From Gymnorhina tibicen (Eukaryota > Chordata > Aves > Passeriformes > Artamidae): DNA of 64,000 bases. The stretch lies in the NCBI GenBank assembly GCA_013399875.1, contig VXAZ01007626.1:558001-622000 (forward strand). Direction: 5' to 3'. Positions within the stretch are counted from its first letter, which is position 1. The number at the start of each line of letters is the position of its first letter. Positions 12,566-23,800 of the stretch are shown in pieces. The notes below the pieces were generated by a model. The model did not search any database and was not told the DNA's origin. It worked only from the letters and a program-made list of their open reading frames with translations. Position numbers and translations under genes: made by a program.

Positions 12566-13002
12566 GTAACACACAAAGAGAGGAACTTATGTCACTTGGG
12601 ACAGGGTTCAGGAAGAGTAGGAGGGAGCTGTGAGTAACAGGTTTTCCCTGGATGGAGTAATTCTACATTTAACAGTAGTTTTTAAAGCAGAGTTGTAGTG
12701 ATATGTTTAACTTGTTGGGTAAGGAAGTATTTAGAGCCTGCTCCAAGACCCAACTAAAATCCATAAGTTCTTCATCAGCATTAGGGGGAAGTGGGTCAGG
12801 ATTAACCACTTTGATTAAAGGTGCATAATTTTGTTTTCTTTCTTTCCTGAGTAGCCGTACCTAAAAAACATGGTGTGAAATTTTAAATCCATTTGGCAAT
12901 CTGTGCTTTAAGAAATTTAAAAAACCCAACAGAAATAACAAAAAAAATTACAGAAATTAAATGGTTGTTTTTTCCAATGCTGGGTTTCTTTTTTGCCTTT
13001 AG
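12566..13002. other. Intron
   Basis: A 437-nt intron between two phase-0 boundaries. It ends with a strong acceptor (GGGTTTCTTTTTTGCCTTTAG). Nothing else recognised. Confidence 0.7.
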
Positions 13003-13080
13003 AGTTCCACAGATGCTGGAAGTACATTTGCTTTGGAGCCAGGTGACCTCCTGATGGATTTCACAGAGGCCACACCAATG
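13003..13080 (+). CDS. Coding exon: acidic LLMDF peptide
   Basis: Exactly 26 codons in phase 0 at both ends, acceptor TTGCCTTTAG and donor ATG|GTAAAT. It reads SSTDAGSTFALEPGDLLMDF then TEATPM. The D-L-L-M-D-F segment resembles a clathrin-box or acidic-dileucine linear motif. This is only resemblance, but it fits the NPF and DPF peptides in the next exon. A 3n exon with matching phases could be skipped without shifting frame. Confidence 0.75.
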
Positions 13081-13865
13081 GTAAATAGTTTTAGTTTGTA
13101 ACCAGGAAAATGTAAAAGTTTTCAATAATTTGTCTGCAGCTAAAACGAATGGGATACTATGCAGTGTGTAAGTGCACAGGAATAAAGTAAGTTTTCTTGA
13201 TATTCAGTGATCCTGAGCCTCCGTCAAACTCATCTCAGAATCTCTGAAAATCAGTCCACATCAACAAGTGTTATGGCTGATCTTCTGAATGTGTTTATTG
13301 CTGGATAACTCCTTATTTCTCTCTCCTATCTTTATACATTGCTGCACTGGTTTCACAAGTTTCTTTGTCCCTTTAACACAGATTCCTATTGTGATCATAG
13401 GTTTGCTTTTGGGAGTTGTCTGAAAAGTCATTTATTTTCCCCACAGTTTTGTTCAGACCTTACCTAATAGCCAATAGACAAAGATGTGTACCTGCATTTG
13501 TGTGGTTCATTAGCAGAGTCCTCTTCCTCGCTTTAGACAGAATTGTCTATAACTTGTTGATTATTAACTTCTTTTTTTTGGATGTACATGATTTCTATTT
13601 TTGCTTAAAAGCCAGGGAGAGATGCTGGTCCCACTGAAGTCAAAATGCCTCTTGACTTCAGTGATCTCAATGCTTTCATCTCAGATTCTCAGCAGATTTC
13701 TTGCATAATCATAATGTGATCCTTAACTTCCTCCAAGTCATCCTGCCCTGCAAATAACTCTAACGCCAGATAGCTCCTTCGCTGTCCAAAGGCATTTTTG
13801 CTGTCTACTAGAAACCACGGTTAAAGAATATAAAAAGCGTGACAAGGACAGCACTACATTTTGGG

Positions 13866-13929
13866 CATAAATGTTTTTGTAGTAAGGTAATTCTGTCCCA
13901 TAAATGTTTTTGTAGTAAGGTAATTCTGT
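13866..13929. repeat. Tandem duplication, 33 bp x 2
   Basis: The unit beginning CATAAATGTTTTTGTAGTAA occurs at 13866 and again at 13899, essentially identical over 31 bases. The near-perfect identity implies a recent slippage or duplication event. Confidence 0.9.
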
Positions 13930-14115
13930 AATTGCTTTCATTACGTGATTAGGTCCTAGTTTACAGTATGGGAAAGGTGCTGTGGGGTTGTGCCTTTTGC
14001 TTCAGAGACAGTATTGTAGTTGTCTGTAAATAACTGCTTGTGTCCTGTTACCACCGCGTGAGAGCTGTGGGGCTTGACAAGACACAGGCAGACTGAAACC
14101 AAACCTACCAGAAGG

Positions 14116-14418
14116 GAGGTTGTAGCGAGGTAGGTATCGGTCTCTTCCCAAGTCAGAAGTGACAGGACAAGAAGAAACGGCCTCAAACTACTCCTTAAAT
14201 TGCATATTAGTAATGATTTGTTCACTGAAAGGCTTGTAAAGCATTGGCACAGGCTGCCCAGGGAAGTGGTTGAGTTGACAGCCCTGGAGGTATTTGAAAG
14301 GCTTGTGGGTGTTGCACTGAGGGACATGGTTTAAGGGGGGACTTGGCAGTGCTGGGTTAGGGTCAGACTTGATGATCTGAAGGGCCTTTTCCAACATAAG
14401 TGATTCCATGATTCTATC
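14116..14418 (+). mobile_element. CR1 LINE 3'-end fragment
   Basis: The sequence follows the CR1 3' consensus. It has GGGAGGTTGTAGCGAGG near the start, AGGACAAGAAGAAACGGCCT, GGCACAGGCTGCCCAGGGAA, GGACTTGGCAGTGCTGGGTT, TGATGATCTGAAGGGCCTTT, and the terminal GATTCCATGATTCTAT. It is 5'-truncated, as most CR1 copies are, and internally diverged (TTAAATTGCATATTAG replaces part of the consensus). No coding capacity remains. CR1 is the dominant LINE of birds and other sauropsids, so this copy is the best taxonomic clue in the window. Confidence 0.9.
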
Positions 14419-15625
14419 TAGGTTGGATTGTCCTTCTCTATATTAGTAACACATTTGTGGCTAAATTGTAGTTATCTGTTGGAGTTTACAAATAGATTTC
14501 TTATTCTAAAAAACATACCATATCTTACTGTGTTAATCAGGATTTTAGAAAATGAGTCATGGAAACTTCAGCAACTGACTGCTCTAGATAACATAGGTTT
14601 GGTTTTTTTTCTTTCCATTTAACAGAAGTCAGCATTACACACTTTTTCCTTTTCCAGCTGAGGATGCAGGCTTTTTGCCCTAAATATTTTACCAAATCAT
14701 GCTTTCCCCTACCCTACCCCACCACCCACTGACACAATTTATCACACTGTATGTTCATAAACTAACCTTCCACTGACTTTCTTGGTTTTAATATTTTGGA
14801 GAGCAGGTACTGCCCAGCATCAATCAACCCATTTTGTTTTGTTTAACATCTATAAAGGTCAGCTTGTTCTCTACAGAGCAGGTATTGTTTACAGACCTTT
14901 CTCTGCAGTTTCACCGACTACAGGCTGCTCTCAGTTGAGGTTTGAATGAAAAGTTTACTCTTCAGGGAGACAGGCTCCAAGCAAAGGCAAGCTAAGGACA
15001 AATGTGTAGATTTGAGACAGTCTGATTATTTAATAGTTCTGTTGTGATAGAATGTGCTGTCTGTTATTTGAGGGTCAAGGTCGTGTGCAGCTTAGCATCG
15101 TGTTACTGTCAAGTCTGTGGTCGTGTGCTGGTTTTGCATGCTGTAACCTGGCCCTTGGGAATTTGTTTGTTAATTGCATCCATTTGTTTCACATTCAGTG
15201 ACAGGTACAGTATCTGAAGGGGTCATTCATGTTGTCTTATTTGGGGTATTTGCCTGAGGTGCTAGAGATGGAAGTTCAGGTTCCTGTGTAGTCAAGGGTT
15301 TCCTGCAGAAGGTTATTCAAACAGCTGTCTTGTCTTTGTTGTTTGGACTAGAAAGACTAAGGCACCTAAACTGGTCATCCAAAATTAGGTTTCCTAATTC
15401 ATTTTGGCCATGATATATGCTGCCAAACTTCCCCAGTTCACTGGAGAGCTGTTAATTTGAAGCAGCTTTAGATATCCTCCCTTCTTTTCTGTAACATTAC
15501 TGGTAGAGAGTGATTAATAGTCACTGACTGAGCTGCATGATCTTCGTTGTTCAGTGTCTAACCATTGATGCTTCCTGATGACCTTGGGTTTTATCCATGT
15601 TTTGCTGCTGTTGCCAGCAAAACAG

Positions 15626-15709
15626 TGGAAGATACCAAATACAGTGGAATACATGCTGAGAATTACACTTAGAAGTGGAGCTCAGAAAACCAAATTAACT
15701 TATAAAAAT
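15626..15709 (+). CDS. Candidate 84-nt cassette exon in the large intron
   Basis: Twenty-eight open codons, WKIPNTVEYMLRITLRSG then AQKTKLTYKN, end at a good donor (AAT|GTAAGG). The acceptor is a pyrimidine-rich GCTGCTGTTGCCAG followed eight bases later by AACAG. Using the second AG gives phase 0 at both ends, so it could be inserted between the exons at 13080 and 32627 without a frame shift. The first AG is the stronger signal and would shift the frame. No conservation data; might be chance. Confidence 0.22.
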
Positions 15710-18700
15710 GTAAGGATTACCGAATTGAGTGAATTAATAGAAATCATCAAGGCTGCCATGCAAGGATGAGAGCAATCAAATTTGTCTACTCGGTCAGCCT
15801 GGAGGAGCTATTGTGATATGTACAAGAACCAGCTGAGCTCTAATGGTCACTTAGTCATCAATACTTAGACTGCCAGTAACAGCAGGGCAATTATGAGGCA
15901 GACTGATTTCAGGAAATCATTTTGCAAGAGAAATAATGTACATTTACTAATGCAGATTGCCTAGAGGGAAAGGTATCCTTTTGTGCTCTGCAGTCCTCAA
16001 ACCCTGTGGTTTATGCACACTTCTATTAATTTTTCAATTAAATCCTACAGTTAATTGACTACAACATATTACTTGTTGTCCTTAAAATCATTATAACATG
16101 AGCAGAAGAAAATATTTATCTTTTTTTACCACTCTATTGTGACTTTTAGCACCGTATGCTTTTAGCTTGTATGTAAACAAGATCCAATCTCTCCCGCTTT
16201 TGTGTTTCAGAAAAAGCAAATGGATTTTAAAAAATGCAGCATCGAATATGAAGAATTATATTATCACATTAGGAGCATCCTTAATGAGATAGATTAGAAT
16301 AAGTTTTGTCAGTGTAGTAGGCTCTTTCTGCCACCAGCCCCTCTCTCCTCCTGCACTCCCTCCTTGTGTTTCTAGCTTTTATGGAACCGGAATTTAAAGC
16401 CTGAGCTTTAAGCTTTTCTGTTGCAGCTTATAATCAGTGTCATTTCTGACACATGTATGAATGCAGAGCTTTCTTGTTTAGTTACAGAAAGCTCAGTCTT
16501 AAGACCCTGAATGAATGTAACAGCTGCTACACTGCTCTGACAATACCTCCTCAAACGAGAGAGAAAGCTGCTGCACACAAACTTCAGTTTGGCCTCATGG
16601 AGTAGGACAAAAGAAATAAGAACAAAGGGTTTTACATACAACATGGAGCTATTCCTAAACTTAGACTAAGGTTTGAAATGCAAAGTGGATGGGCCAGGAC
16701 TAAGTCATGACCACATCTAAAGAGGTATCAGAGAGCAGTAATATATAGCTGGCTATGTACTTTCAAACTATAGGTTATCTCATGCTGGATCAAGTGAATA
16801 ATTTTCTAGAGCTTCACCTGCCATCTATTGGCAGAAAACAGAAAGTAGAAAATTACTTGCCTATTTAAAGCTTGAGATATAACATTTAAAAGGTGTAAAT
16901 CACCAGTATGATAGTTTAAAAATGAAAAATAAATGCTTTCAGTGTAATACAAGATATTTTTATTTAGGATGAGTTGGAAACAAGTATTTCTATTTTAGTG
17001 ATAGCTATGCAATCCTGTTCATTCAAAGTGATCTCACCAAGTCTGAAAGAGTACAGAATTTGATGCATTAGCATCTACTATTTTGGAAATAAAGTGAAGG
17101 TAACCAGGTCAAAAGTGACTCAGCTGAGGGGGAAACTGGGAGAAGTTTTTGTATCTTGATGGAGGTGATAAAACATCCTTGCAAACTCTCAGTAGATAGT
17201 AGATAGTGAGCAAGAGGTAGTGAATAGAGCAAAGTAAGTAAAGTATCTTTTGATTCCACTCCCTTTTAATGTTTGTTATCTTAATAAAGAAGAGCTAATT
17301 TGATTTTTAGTTGCTAAATTTTTATGAAAATTTTGCAAGGTTGCAATAAGCCAAATAACAGAGTGGGAAATTAGTTCAGTACTTCTTGCCTTCATTTTGA
17401 AGAAATTTTCACTTTCTGTGCAAAGCAATTTTTCAGTGGAAGACAGGCAAACATCAAACTCTAATACCCCCATAACCAGTCCTTCTTGCATTGAATTCTA
17501 AACAAAAGTGACTATAATGTAATTCAAGACTGATATTTGATAAGAACATTAGCATGTATCTACTATCTAACTGGCTGAAAGTATAGATCAAGTATCTCTG
17601 CATGTCCCCAAGGTCGTTAAAACAGCTCAGTCAGAGAGAAATTTATAAATGCTTTACTTATGGTGAACTAAATACTGAAGAAAAAGGATGAAGGACTCAT
17701 GAAGACTGGGTCATATATTTCAGAATTAGAAACTTTCTACTTTTGCATCTTTGTGTCAACAACAACAACATTAACAACAAAGATTTCTTAGTATAAGATG
17801 AAATGGATGCAATAACTGTGCAATGGATTCAAAGGGGAATATTGAAAAATGCTATTTTCCAAGCCACCTTCTCAATTAACAGTGTTTGCACACTCTAACT
17901 TACATGCAATGGCCAATTATGATCAAAAGAATTTGCAAAAAGAAGCAGTTTGTCTGTTACACATAGAAATAAGAAGTAAAAGCAGCAAGCAGGATGTCAA
18001 ATGCACGTTTATTCACAATGTCAAGTTCATGTCCTTTAACTCCATATTAAACTAAGAAAAAGCGAAGCATATCAATTGCATATCAATTGCTAAAGCAAAC
18101 AACTTCAATACAAAAAACTTACAGCAACAGGCAATAAATCTAGTTCCATTTGAACTCAAGGAATACCCTAAATTTACTCATATTGCAAAGGACCATTCTT
18201 TTCTGCTGCAAGAAAAGGGCATCAGCTGGATGAGAACACATTGCAAAGGGGTGCACTGTAAGGCTCAGTCAAACTGGGCACGAGACTTTTGACTGGGGAT
18301 TTGCAGGAAGTGCTTGGGGCCCCATGCAGCACAAGGCTCCTGGGAGCACACAGCTTGCATCAAGCAAATGCAGGTTAACTGAGCATCATTTAAGTTATAT
18401 GAAGCATGTCAGTAACTAGGGATGGGACTTAGAACATTTTAAAACAATCGTAGTCTTTGGGCAACCAGATTAATGGGTGAATACATAAAGCATTACAAAT
18501 AGGACTTGTGACTAATATGTAGCTCTGCAAAGTACAGGGCTTTATTGGTGGATGCCAGTTTCATAAGCAGTCTGTTGAATTACTAACATGCAAGATAACT
18601 GAGTGTCAGGCTCAGAGACAGCCCCTTGAATCTTAGTTTAAAATTCACTAAAATGCTTAAAACTCTTTGACTGCTGCTTAGCTATTTAGGGATTTGCTCC

Positions 18701-20830
18701 CATTCATCCATTTTAGAAGTAGCCAGTGAAGAAACAAAATGGGAGACTGTTAAAAGATGAACTGTAAGCTTCTACGTTTACTTGTTATTTTTCCTCTGTT
18801 TTAAGTGATTTAAATTCGTTGGCTCAACATATTTTTCCCCATTATCTGTATGCTGAGCAGAACAAGTTGGTGCACTCTGTAGATATATGACAGATGATTC
18901 AACACTTCTCTATTTCTTTAACTAATTGAAAGTGAATTCTCCAAAAAATAAAAAGATCCACAAAGTGAAATCCATTGCTGACTTTGCACCTGTGGACTCC
19001 GTGATAAATTGGATATGATGTATATATGAGCAAGAAAAGCTTCCAAAAATAGGGGAAGGTGTTGAACAGAAAAAGTTCAGGAATGTATCTAATTCAGTGC
19101 TTTTAAATAATCAATGTTCCACTGGCTAACATTTTATAAAACTTGAGATGAAGGTAAGGTGCAGTGTCAGAAGATAGTTTGGATCAAGAGGGCATAAGCT
19201 TTTCCCTGGAGAGGTGATAAATTCTGCCATGTACAATTATTTATTGTCACCTTTTGTGTTTTTAAGATGCTGTCCTAACAATCCCCTGGCATTCCAATTG
19301 CCTGCTTCACCTTTGTAGAAGGTATAAAATGTGCAAATGCCTATCAGTAAATCTGGTTTCTGCCAGATCATGCAAGCAGAGCTGGTCCTGGAACTTAGGA
19401 CTTTGGCTGGGCTCCATAGCAGCCCTGAGCAGATGGGATCTCATTTGAGAAGAGATTTACACCAGTAGACTGAAGGATCTTCTACCACCTGTGTGGTGCC
19501 TGCAGAAAGACAGAATCAGAAAAATGCTCTGTAGCTCATGTCTGTGAGATTGTTGCACAGTGGTGGGATGTTTGCTGTGCCTGTACAACGGGTGGTTCAG
19601 TGGCCATTTCCAGACGTGCCTATGAAGCTGGAGGACTGAAGCTGAGGTGTCACAGCTGCACATGGAGCTCTTTCCGTAGATGGGTGCTGGATGGTTTAAT
19701 CTGTCCCAGCGTCCTTCGTGGGGCTATGGCTGAACACTAACCCTACAAACAAAATTACTTAGCTTTAGGTCAAACCATCCATGAAACCCTGTCGTTTCAC
19801 AGATTGCTCTCCTGAGGACTGTAGAAGTGATAAAGTACATTTGCAAGCAGTGCAGTTTCTGGAGAACTACTCCAAAAGGAAGTACTGTGGCTGTTGAAAT
19901 TACTTTAAAGTTTGATCAGTTTATGGGAGGGGGTATAGGATGTGCTTGACTGAAGAAATGGTGACTTGAGGCCAACTGACAGGCAAGGTCCCAGGGAGTC
20001 TGCTCCCTAATGATGAAGAGCATCTGCCAAACACCACAGACAGGGCACTGAGAGACTGTCTGTGTGCTTCTCCTTTTATGCAATTAGTGCACTAATCATT
20101 TTTAGTCCAGAGCTTTTCTCAGTGCCTCTGAAGTGATATAGATTACCACCACTTCAGCAGTGTTTAGGAAGGTTAGAAAACTTGAGGGTCATGAACATGA
20201 AAAAAAGAAAAAGAAGAAGAAAACTACCTGAAATCCCTTTCTCCTGCCTCCTCATAAAAAAAAAAAAAAGTGATCATTCCATGGCATTAGCAGCTTTCTC
20301 TTTTGCTTGAAATCAACATCAGAGTAAGTGAAAGTAATCAAGTAAATTCAAGCAAGCAGATTTTAAACCAGCTGACATCTACCTCCTACAGCAAGCGCAA
20401 ATATTTAGTAAATCTTTTACAACCTGAGTATTGTTGTAAATCAGGTCTGATATGTTCAAGCATACGTTTTCTCAGTGTCTTTTTTATTTCTTTACTTTTC
20501 AAGATTATTGCTTTACTTTTCAAGTAAATGTGTTTCATGTTGTGAGCAGCAGAAAGCAGGTGTAACATCTGCCTATGAAGAATAAAAGTGAACAATAGAT
20601 AGACAGGACTTTTCAGGCACAGAGCATAAAGCATCAACTTTTTTTACTGGCTGAGTCTCCTCTTCCACTCTACAGTGATTGGTGTGATAGAAAAATGCTC
20701 AGCTTCTCTGCAAAGACTGAAACCAGGTATATCTTTTTGCATGTGCTCTCAATGAGACAAATATAGTGATGAAGCTTTTATGTCACAAAGACTTTTGATA
20801 AAGGCATGCTGATCACCTTTCTTTTGGCCT

Positions 20831-20877
20831 GAGAAGTACATTATTCTGAGAAGTACATTATTCTGAGAAGTACATTT
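20831..20877. repeat. Tandem repeat, 17 bp x about 2.7
   Basis: GAGAAGTACATTATTCT occurs at 20831 and 20848, and a partial third copy begins at 20865. The copies are identical over their shared length. Confidence 0.9.
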
Positions 20878-23800
20878 TGTCTCAGCAGCTGCGAAGTTCC
20901 CAGTCTCTCTTCCTCATTGTGATTAGTGACAATTGCATTTAGACTCCAGTGAGTAACTATTGTGTGTTTGTTTTCTTTCCAGCCATCTAATGAATTGATA
21001 TATGTGTAATTCTAATTCACATTTTTCCAGTGTGATAGCAAGTGTGATACTAACAGCTTGGCTGTTCTGTGGAATTTCAATTGAATATCTCCAAGCTTCA
21101 GCAGAAAATGGGAACATCTGCTTTCTGAACTGTTTTTTGACTGGCTGGGTGACTCAACTTGTAAAACCAGCATAAAGAATCAAATAAACTTTCTTTTTTA
21201 TTTGCCATGCAATTGAATAATCAGAACTGATATGAAATATATTTTTTTCTTCTTTGATTAAAGTAAAATCTGGTTGTCTGCAACTTCCTTTGAAAAGCCT
21301 GTATTTTGGAAAATACCCTGAACCAAATGTCAGAGAGTAGTAAGAAGGGTAGATAGAAAGATCAGACCAATTTGAAAATAAATAGTAGTTCATTTTCAAG
21401 TAATGTTTGGTTATTAATTTCAATGAACTCATATTTCCAACCAAAATGTCATTTTTGAATTAGGCACTAAAAACTGCTCTGACAAAGTGCTGATTGAAAC
21501 CTTCTAAAATCTTTTTAAGTATAGAGAAAATTGAATCAGCACCATTTCTTTTGTGACACATTCGGTTTGAATAAACAGGCACTTTCTGATGAGAATTCCT
21601 AAGCAGTAGCAGTCCTTTTTGATGAACCACAAGTGCTACCTAAGTGACCAGGGATTTTCTCTTCTGGCCTATCTACTGATCTACCCTCTGCTTTTTGCTG
21701 TTATTCACAACAGTGGGTAAATTCTCTACTGAAGCAATAATATATATTTAATTTTCTGTAGTCTATCTACTAGAGAGCAAAACTGAAACAGAAACATATT
21801 CATTGACTTGTGAGATTTACATCCAGACAGATCTTTTGCTATGACTTTATACAGAGCCTAGTATAAGGCAATAGTAGAATAACCACTAAGTCAAACAGAT
21901 AAAATCAAAGTTTGCATAAACCTCAGCACATCTGCAGTAATTCCGCAGTTCTGTGCCTTGTCCCAGGCATTGTACATCGTAGAAGAAAATTGTAATTCAA
22001 TTGTGGAAGAAAGAAAACAGGAGTTCCCTAATTCTAGCTTATTAGCTATCATGGTAACTGGATTGCAAACCATGAACTCAGTAGGAAGGGTTCCCTTCTG
22101 TTCATTATGCCTTATATCACCCTTTGAAAAACAAAATGTTAAACTGTTTTGAGCTGAGGAAGAAAAATTTTACGGAGGTAGATATTCTGTACAACCATTT
22201 TAAGCCTGATTAATAGAAAGCAGTTCTTGCATACTTCTCTGAATTTTTCCTTGGAACTTGTCCACAAAACCATCACTATGGAAGAACTGTGGATTTATGG
22301 CTTGCTTTATAGTATGGCATTCCTCATTTTCAGCAAACCAAGACAAAAGGCCCCTACTATCTAGGAGACACAGCTGGTGAGGTCAGGAAAGTGAATCTCT
22401 ATAAAACTCATTTAGCAAGTTAATGTCATTTATTGGTCCTTTGCCAAAAGGTTGACTAGAATCTTGCAAGTGTTCCAGTGCTGTGGAATGTCACCTGGCC
22501 TCTTCTGGCGAAGTGCCAGATATTGCCAGGATGGATTTTGATGAAGGAGCTGTTCCTGCCATCTGGCATACACACCAAGCCATGTGCACATGCTCTGCTG
22601 AGAGCCCTGTTGTCAGTGCTGGAGATGGGAAGTCATGTGCCAAGCACAGTGAGCTTCTGACCACCTGAATTTGTGCACAATTTGGCACTCATTTCACGCT
22701 GCATCCAAGTTGAGCAAACTGTCAAAATTTATAACAATGAAGCTCAAGTGCTCACATCCAGATAGAATCCATGTGTTTTTTCGTCAGTGGCTGAGCTGCC
22801 CAGACTTCAGACAAAGCTTGTTCTCTTCAAAATATCTGTCAGGAGAGCGCATGTTTGTGTGTGCCTCTAATGCAGTTTTGGCCTTCAGATCTCTCCTGTC
22901 TTGCTGCTACTTTTTTGGAGAAAGGGTTGAAGAAACTGTGCTTTCTCTTTTCTTCCTCACCAAGAGCAGGGGTGGTGAGGCAGTGTGGGAAAGGCTTTTC
23001 TTTACTTCTTTAGTGTGGCTGAAGATGGGCATATTCCTGCACCAAGAACAAGTTAGTTCCCAAGCTCATAGAAAGCACACTCAAAAAGCTGCAGGCATAG
23101 GACTGCAAAAGAAACCCCAAAACCAAACCAAAAACCAAAATCCAACAGAAAATCAGAACAACACCCTGCTCTTACCCTCCCCCAAGAAAAGAGAGTATCC
23201 TGGGTCTTAGCCTGCAGCTATCCCAGGGCTCTTGGGAAGAAATGTAAAAGTAAATGCTGTAAACCCTCTCGCTATTCCCCAGTTAGGAAGTTGACTGGAC
23301 CAGTTTTTGCTCCTCTTATGTTTTAGAAGGCTTCAGGGTTTTTCTGAACTGAAAGAGTTACTATAATCTTCCCAGGGACCACAACATCAGCAGAGGTTGC
23401 CAGACAACAGTGTTTTGGCCTGCTCCGTCACCACGTGGTGCTGGGAAGGGGTTTTTGAGGCAGTGGTGTTGGAAACATGCCTCACAGCTAATCTCCAGCT
23501 CCCAGTTTGGCTTGCCTGTGAGCTCCTGTTGGGATGGGCAGGAAGTTGGTGACTGGGGACCAGGGTCTGCCTGGGACATTTTATTCACAGTATTTCTTCC
23601 CTGGAAGAGATACCACAATCAGACCTCTGAGCAGAGGACTGTCATTGTTTGGCCTCTCTCCCGTTTCCCTTTTACTTTTCCTGTTCCCTGCAACATTATA
23701 ATCTTCTTCAGTTGCCTTCACAGAGATGCCTTTAATAATGGATCCTCTGAATCTTTTGCTCAATAAACAAATTATGGGGAAGCAGAGCTCTGCTCAAATG

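Noticed and set aside
12381..12569. Reading of the 12.4-12.6 kb exon as a polyglutamine/histidine and Arg-rich peptide.
   Set aside because: That frame runs on into the upstream intron, and only the alanine frame is in phase with both neighbouring exons.
22671..23210. A 179-codon plus-strand frame, the longest plus-strand frame in the window.
   Set aside because: It ends in an A/C-rich low-complexity stretch (Gln/Asn/Lys repeats), has no recognisable domain, and lies deep in the large intron without paired splice sites.
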